Assembly: GCA_027061425.1 (NCBI GenBank)
Contig: JALSUN010000113.1
Location: 1 to 33,473, forward strand
Source: Helicobacteraceae bacterium
Lineage (GTDB): Bacteria > Campylobacterota > Campylobacteria > Campylobacterales > Sulfurimonadaceae
DNA length: 33,473 nt
Reading direction: 5' to 3'
The position numbers and the translations under genes were made by a program. The notes beneath the pieces are model-generated. The model saw only the letters and a program-made list of their open reading frames with translations, made no database searches and was not told the DNA's origin. Numbering within the stretch: the stretch's first letter is position 1; each line of letters opens with the position of its first letter. Below are positions 9,151 to 17,196 of the stretch, piece by piece.

Positions 9151-10380
9151 CTAATGTTTTAATGTTGTATCCTTGATAAGTTTTAAGTACTGTTGAGACA
9201 GACTGTAATAGCTATGATGTTGTATGACGTAATTTTTACCATTATTGCCTAAAACCTGACGTTCTGTCAGTGGCTTTTTGGACATGGTGACGATAGCATC
9301 TGCTATGGCTAGAGTATCTTCTGCGGGGACACTCACCCCACATTGGGCTTCACTGACGAGGTCTTTCTCTACACTAATGGAGTGTAGTATAGGTTTCGCA
9401 CTGTACATATAGTCAAACAGTTTGTTGGCCGAGACTCCAAAACGGTAGATCTCTTTTTTGTGCCAACCTATGTAGCAGAGATCAAAGTGTTTTAACATAC
9501 TTTGAACCTCTCTCTTAGCAATAGCATCGATAAAAGTGACATTATGAAGATGGTGTGTCTGAGCAAAAGTTTTCAGTTGCTCTTTTTCACCACCTTCTCC
9601 CACTATCACAAAATGTATTTTATTATGTTTTTGCACTATTTTAGCTGTATCAAGCAGATATTGCATAGCATTCGCAATACCAATAGTACCGACATAGCCA
9701 ACGATAAATTTATCTTCAGGAATCAGAGTAGATATTTCTGAAGAGAGTGGTGTGGCATCTTCTACCTCTTGCAAGTTTACGCCGTTAGGGATATAAAAAA
9801 ATTTCTCTTCAAGAAGCCCCTTGGAGAGCATATGCTCCTTGGCATTAGGCAAAACACTCACTACTTTAGAAGCTTTTTTGTAACCCAGACGTTCTATCCA
9901 CGCTAAGACTTTAACCAGTGGATGAGATGGAGAGACACCCCCTAGTTCTATCAGTGTCAATGGCCAGATGTCTCGTACCTCGAAGATAAAAGGAACCCGT
10001 AAAAGTTTCGACCAAAAGAGGGCATTAAGAACAGGAAAAAGAGAGAGTGAAGAGATGATGATAATGTCAGGTCTCTCTCTTTTAAAGATATTGAAAAAAA
10101 AGAGTTTCAACATAAACACCAGCATATTATAAATGCGTTTGATACTTTTAGAGTTTTTGTAAGAGGGGGTTTTGACCCATACATAGTCAATACCGTCTAT
10201 CTTCTCATCGGTAAAGATGCTTTTAATCTTAGGGAGGTGTTTAAAGAGGTGTGAAAAGGAAGAGGCAAAAAGTGTCACCTTATGCCCCTCTTGCACAAAG
10301 GCCTCTCCCAAGTAATAACTGCGATAGTTCATCCCATAATGTGGAGACCCCGCGTATTGGTTAATGATCCAGATGTTCAT
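9151..10380 (-). CDS. Glycosyltransferase family 4 (WbuB-like)
   Basis: 409 aa; GT-B features: YVGTIGIANAMQYLLDTA, FVIVGEGGEKEQLK, FGVSANKLFDYMYSAKPIL. Confidence 0.82.
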   Translation of the reverse strand: MNIWIINQYAGSPHYGMNYRSYYLGEAFVQEGHKVTLFASSFSHLFKHLPKIKSIFTDEKIDGIDYVWVKTPSYKNSKSIKRIYNMLVFMLKLFFFNIFKRERPDIIIISSLSLFPVLNALFWSKLLRVPFIFEVRDIWPLTLIELGGVSPSHPLVKVLAWIERLGYKKASKVVSVLPNAKEHMLSKGLLEEKFFYIPNGVNLQEVEDATPLSSEISTLIPEDKFIVGYVGTIGIANAMQYLLDTAKIVQKHNKIHFVIVGEGGEKEQLKTFAQTHHLHNVTFIDAIAKREVQSMLKHFDLCYIGWHKKEIYRFGVSANKLFDYMYSAKPILHSISVEKDLVSEAQCGVSVPAEDTLAIADAIVTMSKKPLTERQVLGNNGKNYVIQHHSYYSLSQQYLKLIKDTTLKH

Positions 10381-10399
10381 AGTATGCTAGTGCCTTGAC

Positions 10400-11518
10400 T
10401 CATTGAACCAACTCTAAAACACTATCGATGATATAGTGAACATCATCATCACTCAAATCCGGATAGATAGGAAGGGAGAGAGAACGTTCAAATACTCTGT
10501 TGGCTACAGGATAATTTGAACGATCGTAGTGATAGTGTTCTTTATAATAGGTGTGTTCGTGGATAGGAATGAAGTGTACGGAAGTTCCAATCCCACGCAT
10601 TTTCAGCTGCTCATAAAGTGCGTCTCGGTCCTCTATCTTAATGACATAAAGGTGGTGTGAACTTTTTCTGTCATTTTTTATGGTGAGGGTCTCTACTTTC
10701 TGTCTAAAGGCTTGATCATACATAGTTGCGATCTCTAAGCGTCTTTCATCCATCTTTTCTAACTTTTTAAGTTGTTCAAGACCAAGTGCTGCGTTGAGGT
10801 CAGTGGAGTTATATTTGTTTCCATTGTCGATGATGTCGTATTTCCAACCTCCACCACTGTAGCGATCCCATACATCTTTACTGATACCATGAAGACGGTT
10901 AGTGGCAATAGACTTGGCATACTCTTTATGACGGGTTGTGGCCATCCCTCCTTCCCCTGTTGAGAGGGTTTTTGTGGCATAGAAGCTAAAACAGGTGATG
11001 TCACTTTTGAGATTACCTACAAAAGTTCCTTTATACTTTGAAGGGAGGGCGTGTGCTGCATCTTCAATGACTTTGAGATTATATTTTTTTGCGAGTGCAA
11101 AAATCTCGTCCATGTCGCAAGGCTGTCCACCAAAGTGTACAGGGATGATGGCTTTCGTCTTTGGTGTGATAAGGGCTTCTATCTTAGTGACATCAATGTT
11201 GTGTGTCTCATATTCTATATCGCATAGAACAGGAGTCGCCTGAAAGTAGGTGACCACTTCAGCAGTAGCTACAAAAGTGTTGGTAGGCAGTATTACTTCA
11301 TCATCAGCTTGGAGACCTATTGCTTTAAGTGCGAGATGAAGTGCTGCCGTGGCACTGTTGAGCATGACTGCTTCTTGAGAATCTATATAGTGTTTAAAGG
11401 CATCTTCAAACTCATTGACCTTGGGTCCCATGGTGAGCCACCCTGAACGTATGGCGTCAGCAACAGCGTCGAGCTCGTCTTGCGTTGTATGGGTCTTGTG
11501 AAAAAGTATCTTCTTCAT
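10400..11518 (-). CDS. DegT/DnrJ/EryC1/StrS sugar aminotransferase (PseC/PglE-like)
   Basis: 372 aa; EVILPTNTFVATAEVV, VIEDAAHALPSKYKG, ITCFSFYATKTLSTGEGGM. Confidence 0.9.
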   Translation of the reverse strand: MKKILFHKTHTTQDELDAVADAIRSGWLTMGPKVNEFEDAFKHYIDSQEAVMLNSATAALHLALKAIGLQADDEVILPTNTFVATAEVVTYFQATPVLCDIEYETHNIDVTKIEALITPKTKAIIPVHFGGQPCDMDEIFALAKKYNLKVIEDAAHALPSKYKGTFVGNLKSDITCFSFYATKTLSTGEGGMATTRHKEYAKSIATNRLHGISKDVWDRYSGGGWKYDIIDNGNKYNSTDLNAALGLEQLKKLEKMDERRLEIATMYDQAFRQKVETLTIKNDRKSSHHLYVIKIEDRDALYEQLKMRGIGTSVHFIPIHEHTYYKEHYHYDRSNYPVANRVFERSLSLPIYPDLSDDDVHYIIDSVLELVQ

Positions 11519-12543
11519 GGGTTTACCTTTGTGACAAACTTTTTGATATTTTCAGGGAAAATGGCACGCTCTTGTAAAATGCTATGGTTGATCTCTTTAA
11601 AGTCTTTATGAACTTTCATTACACTTAACTCTATTTCTTCATTAAAAAAAAGACCATTAATTCCGTTAAGTATCCACTCCCTATTGGCAGGTATGTTAGA
11701 TACAATCGGAATCATACCATATTGCATGGCTTCTAACAGTGAAACGGAGGTTGCGTCTGATGTAGGGATGGAGAGGTAATATCGAGAACGCTGATAAAAT
11801 TTTTCTTGTTCTTCTGCGCTGATAAAACCGACAAAAGTGGTACGCTCTGAGATACCAAGTTCTTGGGCTTGTTGTTGAAGTACTTCTTTTTGATCACCAT
11901 CATTGGCAATGACAAGTTGATGTTTTTTATCCTGCAATGCAAACCACTTCAAAATCTGAGAGATGTTGGAATTTTTGTTGAGTGTACGGTTGGAAAAGAT
12001 AAGATCTTCTTTTTGGACGGTGCACTCTTTAATGCTGTCAAGACCAAAGGAGAAGGTACTTACCTCTGCTGATGGTGCGATATTTAGAATGATATCACTC
12101 ATAGTATAGGCATCAGAGGTGACAAAGTCGGCTTTTTGCAAAATATATTTGGTGAGGTAGTAGAAGAGACGGTTTTGAAAAGGCTTCACAAGAATATCAC
12201 TCCCCCATGCTGAATGTATGAGTTTGGCCTTTGGTGCAGAAGAGTGACTCAGTGTTGCTAGCAGACCATAGCTGGTCAGATAGTGGGCATTGATGAACTC
12301 TGGTTGAAGTTCATGGATAATTTGACGTACTTTAAAAAGTTTTACTATTAGTCCATAGTTCCCACCATGTTGTTTGACATGTTCATTGAGAACAAAACAG
12401 TGTGAAGGAGGTAGGGTCTCTCCTAATGCTTTTGATATGCCATTTAATGAGATAATATAAAGATCAAAGTAGGGGGTAAGTGCCTTGATCCACTTTAGAG
12501 TGTGGGGACTTTGTGCATCGGCTAATAAGAGGTACTTTTTCAT
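11515..12543 (-). CDS. Glycosyltransferase (GT-B, family 4-like)
   Basis: 342 aa; INAHYLTSYG, SAWGSDILV, PTSDATSVSLLEAMQYGMIPIVSN. Confidence 0.8.
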   Translation of the reverse strand: MKKYLLLADAQSPHTLKWIKALTPYFDLYIISLNGISKALGETLPPSHCFVLNEHVKQHGGNYGLIVKLFKVRQIIHELQPEFINAHYLTSYGLLATLSHSSAPKAKLIHSAWGSDILVKPFQNRLFYYLTKYILQKADFVTSDAYTMSDIILNIAPSAEVSTFSFGLDSIKECTVQKEDLIFSNRTLNKNSNISQILKWFALQDKKHQLVIANDGDQKEVLQQQAQELGISERTTFVGFISAEEQEKFYQRSRYYLSIPTSDATSVSLLEAMQYGMIPIVSNIPANREWILNGINGLFFNEEIELSVMKVHKDFKEINHSILQERAIFPENIKKFVTKVNP

Positions 12544-13217
12544 TTTTGGATCACTATGAAAGGGTAGGGTGCATTAAAGATCTTCAGAGACTGAACAAAA
12601 GGTATGAGGTTTTTGAGACCCAGTTTGCAGAGACCTTTTGCATAAGCACTCTTAAGATAGACATTTTTAAGGAGGTGTACCTGCATGCCATCAGTATAGG
12701 CCAATACTTTTTTTAGAGAGAGGGCACGATAATTTTCACTAAGTAGAGGTTCTCTGTCATCAAAATAATCATACAAAATGAGTGAACCCCCTTCATCAAG
12801 TGTCTCAAGCGCTTTTGAAAAAAGTTGATAGCGAAGGGTGTTGTCCGTAATTGAGGTCAGAACAGCCATCAATGTAATCAGTGTATATTTTGTAGTGAGC
12901 TCAAGCTTGAGAAAGTCACCATGATGACTTGTGATGTGGGGAAGCTTTTGAGTGAGACTTTGAAAGCGGGGCTCAAGGTATTCTACAGCCGTGATGTTTT
13001 GAGGAGAAAGTCCAAGTATCATCAGCTTTAAGAGAAAGTTACCTTCTCCTGCCCCAATATCAAGAAGTGTTGTCTTTTCAAGGTCGGTCTCTTTTAAAAT
13101 TGTAGTTAATATTTCTGTCTGAGCACTGTCTAAAAAAAATGGATAGCAGTGAAAAAGAGACCAACTATCTTTCTTTCTTGCGTCGTAAAACTGTTCCATG
13201 CGTTTAAGATCATCCAT
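12540..13217 (-). CDS. Class I SAM-dependent methyltransferase
   Basis: 225 aa; LLDIGAGEGNFLLKL motif I. Confidence 0.75.
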   Translation of the reverse strand: MDDLKRMEQFYDARKKDSWSLFHCYPFFLDSAQTEILTTILKETDLEKTTLLDIGAGEGNFLLKLMILGLSPQNITAVEYLEPRFQSLTQKLPHITSHHGDFLKLELTTKYTLITLMAVLTSITDNTLRYQLFSKALETLDEGGSLILYDYFDDREPLLSENYRALSLKKVLAYTDGMQVHLLKNVYLKSAYAKGLCKLGLKNLIPFVQSLKIFNAPYPFIVIQK

Positions 13218-14445
13218 TATCTCTCTCCGTTAACAATGTAAATATCAGATTTTGTAGACGTTTCGCCTGCTCTTTGCGATGATGTTTTTTGATGATCTGT
13301 ATGTCTGGCTGAAGATGGGTGCCTTCTTCCCAGATCCTATAGGCCTCTAATATGTTTTTTTCAATTTTTTTGATGTCGTTACTATCAGAGACATACCCGC
13401 TATGGGCTTTTTGGATCAGTTGTGCGGCTACATCCTGTTCGTCTACTAAAGCGATAATGGGTTTAAGGACTGCCATATATTCAAACAGTTTACCAGTGTA
13501 GACACCTTTGCGTCTATTGGTGGGGTGTATCAGCAGTAGCGCATCACTTTGATGCATATAATCTATAGCTTTTTCATGTGAGACAGGAGGGATGAAGTCT
13601 ATAGTGCTTTTTAATGTGTCAGAGACTTTAAGGGGCTTTTTAACCCCTATGAACTTTACTTCAATATCTACACTGGCATGTTTGCAGATAACCTTTTCAA
13701 GGGCTTCCAAAAAAGTGTCCGGTGTGATATCCCCGTAAAAACTTCCAATATAGGAGATGGTAAATTTTGTACTAGGTGTTGTCAGCTCTTTTAGTTCAAA
13801 ATCGTATCCGTTGCGGATCTCACAAAAGCTGATATTTTGAGACTTCTCTTTTGCCAAAGATCTAAAATCGTTAAGTATGGGAGAGGAGACAGAAGTGATA
13901 GCCTGTGTATTCGCAAAAATATCTTGCTCAACAACTGACAACTGTTGGCGCTGCTTTTGAGTTAAAAAAGGGTTTTTACTCATCTCATCACGCATATCAG
14001 CAATCCAAGTGAGTTGTGGATCATACTTTTTTAGAGACAAAACAACTTCATGAGAAGCAACTGGTGCATAAGAAGAGAGTACCAGATCATATTGCTTTGT
14101 CTGATGTAGTTGCTGTGCAAGAGTTGAGGCACTACTTTTCCACCCTTTGTGTTCGTCACCAAAATAAGAGTAAAGAAGGTTCCATAATGCTTTCGCTTTA
14201 TGCACTAAAGGATGTACCTTTGTATCAAAGCTAAAGCGTTTAAACACTGTTTTGTTAGCAACACGGTAAATAGTGACATTTCGCTCTTCTTGAACCGTTT
14301 GTGTATGCGGTTGGGTGAGGGTAATGACGTCGATGTTAAATTTTGAGGGATCAAGATACTTTGTAAAAGATTCTAATCTATGGCTCGCTATCGAAGCTAG
14401 AGGCGGATAGTATAGAGAGATGAGAAGAAGCTTTATCTTTGCCAT
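13210..14445 (-). CDS. Glycosyltransferase (GT-B type)
   Basis: 411 aa; YYPPLASIASHRLESFTKYL, SYIGSFYGDITPDTFLEAL, YTGKLFEYMAVLKPIIALV. Confidence 0.78.
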   Translation of the reverse strand: MAKIKLLLISLYYPPLASIASHRLESFTKYLDPSKFNIDVITLTQPHTQTVQEERNVTIYRVANKTVFKRFSFDTKVHPLVHKAKALWNLLYSYFGDEHKGWKSSASTLAQQLHQTKQYDLVLSSYAPVASHEVVLSLKKYDPQLTWIADMRDEMSKNPFLTQKQRQQLSVVEQDIFANTQAITSVSSPILNDFRSLAKEKSQNISFCEIRNGYDFELKELTTPSTKFTISYIGSFYGDITPDTFLEALEKVICKHASVDIEVKFIGVKKPLKVSDTLKSTIDFIPPVSHEKAIDYMHQSDALLLIHPTNRRKGVYTGKLFEYMAVLKPIIALVDEQDVAAQLIQKAHSGYVSDSNDIKKIEKNILEAYRIWEEGTHLQPDIQIIKKHHRKEQAKRLQNLIFTLLTERDNG

Positions 14446-15114
14446 TTAAAGAGACTTTTTCTTTAAGACGTAATAATAGTGATAAGGATTGGTATGAAAA
14501 CATCCTTTGTCTTGAATAACAAAATATTGTAGAAGAATTTTTTCTATATTTTTTTTGCTAGTTTCTTTGCTGTAACCAATTTCCCAAAAATGCTCTTGGG
14601 GAAGAATTTTTGTCCATGATGTTTTGATGAAAAGTGGTGTTGAAAAGGGCTTTAATTTGGGCATACGCCACTGTATGTTTATTCCAAAAAACTTTTTATA
14701 GACAGGAAGTGTGATGATGAGACCTTCTTTAGTGGTTTCACTAAGCTCATAAATGCTTTTTTCAAACGTCTTAAACTCCATATGTTCAAGTACTTCTGAA
14801 CATAAGATAAAGTCTGGTTTTTCTGTAACAGTTTGAGACAGTTCGAGTATATTTCCTACTATGTCTGGCTCAAGGTTAGGGTTGATGTCTAAAGTAGTAA
14901 AATTATATTTTGCTTTTTTAAAGAAATCAGAGACAAAACCATTGCCTTTTCCTACTTCCAGTATTGCTGGATTATGAAGATGTTTTGAAACAGTGTAGAG
15001 TAAATGGATCTGTTCACTCAGTGCAAATAGTTGATATTTGTCGAAATACCCTTCAGAAAAATACATACTTTTTTCTAAAGATTCTTCCCTCTCAAACCCA
15101 CGACTATTATTCAT
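14446..15114 (-). CDS. Class I SAM-dependent methyltransferase
   Basis: 222 aa; ILEVGKGNGFVSDFFKKA, ILCSEVLEHM. Confidence 0.75.
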   Translation of the reverse strand: MNNSRGFEREESLEKSMYFSEGYFDKYQLFALSEQIHLLYTVSKHLHNPAILEVGKGNGFVSDFFKKAKYNFTTLDINPNLEPDIVGNILELSQTVTEKPDFILCSEVLEHMEFKTFEKSIYELSETTKEGLIITLPVYKKFFGINIQWRMPKLKPFSTPLFIKTSWTKILPQEHFWEIGYSKETSKKNIEKILLQYFVIQDKGCFHTNPYHYYYVLKKKSL

Positions 15115-15122
15115 CTATGCTC

Positions 15123-16376
15123 CTAAAAAACTTTAGCTATTCTAGCAGATACAATAATATATATTATATAAATTCCGCCAGATAAAATAGAAATCAATTT
15201 TACTACATCTTCAGGAGATTTACCCAAATAAAAGCTAAATATTATAGAAATAAAGAAAAGAAAATTTAAAAATAGGTTTAGTGCTTGTTTCTCTCCAATA
15301 TAAAGCATAAAACTGAGGGGACTAGAGATGAAACGAACATATAACATAGGTATAAGAATCTGTACATAGAGACCTGCTGTTGTCCACTGTGTACCAAATA
15401 TAAAAGTAAAAAGGTCTACAGCATAAAAATAGATAAAAAGAGAAGGAAATAGACCTATAAGAAAAAGTTTTTTAAATGTAGTGATGTAAATACCTTTAGC
15501 ATTGCCATCAACTGCATATACCTCACTTGCCCGTTGTTTAAAGACATCAGAAACAGCTGTTGCGACAATTCCCATCGGAACTGCAAGCGTTTTTTGTGTC
15601 AGGTAGTAGAGCCCAGCGGTACTCGCATTGAACAGAGCATTAAAAAATATGTTGGGAAGTTGTTGTGCTGATATATTTGACAGTGTCGCCAAGACATCAA
15701 ACTTTGGAAACCTACTATACTTTTGTGCTAAAAGAAGAAGTTTATGATGTTGCAAAGGATAAGAGCTTATAACCTTTTTAGAGCATAATTCTTTTAGGAG
15801 TGTCGCAGTAGATAAAACTTGTCCCAGCAAACTACTGAGGATAAGACCACTTGCGGCAAAATTGGAAAACCCTAAAATAAGGTTAGAACTGGACGTTGTA
15901 GTGCTTTGAATCACTTTTATCTGTGCCAGCTTTTTAAAGGACTTTTTACGGTTGTTCCAATAATAGAGGTTCTGAAAAAGTGCTGTTAAAAATATGCTTA
16001 CAGGGATTAAGTACAGCCAATTAGATATTTCTGGATTTCCTAGTAAGCTTGTCAGTTGTCGGTTAAACAGGAATACAATCAACAAAGTGAAAATACTGAA
16101 AAATAGTGCAATTATCAATGCTAAGTATAGGAGTTGAAAAGCATCTTCATCTTCTTGTGGAAGCATGATAGCAAGCTCATACCGACCACTGATAATCGCA
16201 CCTAAGATAGCAACAATACTCATATAAAGCGCAAACACCCCAAAATCTTCAGGCGTATAAATTCTTGTCAGTATAGGACTAATAGCGATCGGAATAGCCT
16301 GTGCAATCGTCGTGCCCGTCATAAGTGTTAAGACATTACGACTAAATTCTGATTTTGGTTTGAGTTTATTGAGCAT
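15123..16376 (-). CDS. Wzx-like polysaccharide/lipid-linked oligosaccharide flippase (MATE/MVF-like)
   Basis: 417 aa multi-TM; LTRIYTPEDFGVFALYMSIVAILGAIISGRYELAIMLP. Confidence 0.82.
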   Translation of the reverse strand: MLNKLKPKSEFSRNVLTLMTGTTIAQAIPIAISPILTRIYTPEDFGVFALYMSIVAILGAIISGRYELAIMLPQEDEDAFQLLYLALIIALFFSIFTLLIVFLFNRQLTSLLGNPEISNWLYLIPVSIFLTALFQNLYYWNNRKKSFKKLAQIKVIQSTTTSSSNLILGFSNFAASGLILSSLLGQVLSTATLLKELCSKKVISSYPLQHHKLLLLAQKYSRFPKFDVLATLSNISAQQLPNIFFNALFNASTAGLYYLTQKTLAVPMGIVATAVSDVFKQRASEVYAVDGNAKGIYITTFKKLFLIGLFPSLFIYFYAVDLFTFIFGTQWTTAGLYVQILIPMLYVRFISSPLSFMLYIGEKQALNLFLNFLFFISIIFSFYLGKSPEDVVKLISILSGGIYIIYIIVSARIAKVF

Positions 16377-17196
16377 CTTTTACCTTGATGCGTTTTGTAG
16401 ACACTTCTCTAACTCTTAAAAAAACAGGAAAGCGCGGCTTATGATACTTCGTCATCTCTTGGTATTTAAAAGTTACTATATCACCTACTTGAGGTGGGTC
16501 TCTTCTCTCTTCATCACTAAATCCAGAACCTATTTTAAAGCGGGTTCCATCTTTGAGTTTGCACTCTATGGAGCCAAGGAGACCCTTATACTTTCCTTTT
16601 CCGGGTATCTGTCGTATGACTTCGCACTCTGTATCTAAAAAACTCTTGACTTTTAGTGCTTTTGATGTTCTTTTGGCGATGTAGGGTGCCTTTGGGTCTC
16701 TTACAACAACACCCTCTCCACCCAATGTTTCTACCTTTTTAAGATATAGGGTTAACTCTTTTTTATTTTTGATAACTTTTTGAGAGAGTATTTTGATACT
16801 TCTACCCTCATAAGGCTTGACCAATGCAAGTCTCTCAAAAAGTCCACCTTTAGCATTTGGGACCTCAAAAATATAGTGTTTTATCTCTCGCCACTCTTGA
16901 GAAGGCACCTTGTCTCTCACTATAGAAGATATATGCTCAAAATCTTTTCGCCTACTCCATAACTCCCCATCAATAGGAAAAGGCGGATACTCTTTTGTAA
17001 ACCACTCTGGAGCATGTATGATCTCTCCTCCACGGCTTATAAGATGTTCTCCATCCCAGTAAGCACGAATACCATCAAGCTTTTCACTCACTACCCACCC
17101 ACTAATGTTTTGGTCTTTATAAACATTTAGAAGTAGAAGTTTTGGCTTTGTGGCAAAGAGTAAAAAGGGGATGAGTAAGAGGAGCAGTTTTATCAT
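16366..17196 (-). CDS. ATP-dependent DNA ligase with N-terminal signal-like sequence
   Basis: 276 aa; SEKLDGIRAYWDG (adenylation KxDG), GEGVVVRDP, TFKYQEMTKYHKPRFPVFLRVRE; N-term MIKLLLLLIPFLLFATK. Confidence 0.85.
   Translation of the reverse strand: MIKLLLLLIPFLLFATKPKLLLLNVYKDQNISGWVVSEKLDGIRAYWDGEHLISRGGEIIHAPEWFTKEYPPFPIDGELWSRRKDFEHISSIVRDKVPSQEWREIKHYIFEVPNAKGGLFERLALVKPYEGRSIKILSQKVIKNKKELTLYLKKVETLGGEGVVVRDPKAPYIAKRTSKALKVKSFLDTECEVIRQIPGKGKYKGLLGSIECKLKDGTRFKIGSGFSDEERRDPPQVGDIVTFKYQEMTKYHKPRFPVFLRVREVSTKRIKVKDAQ

Noticed and set aside
9121-9178. Possible additional heptamer periodicity near GTTGTTGCGTAGTCTTGGTCTAATGTTTTAATGTTG
   Set aside because: No consistent 7-bp phase; TG-rich composition explains it better
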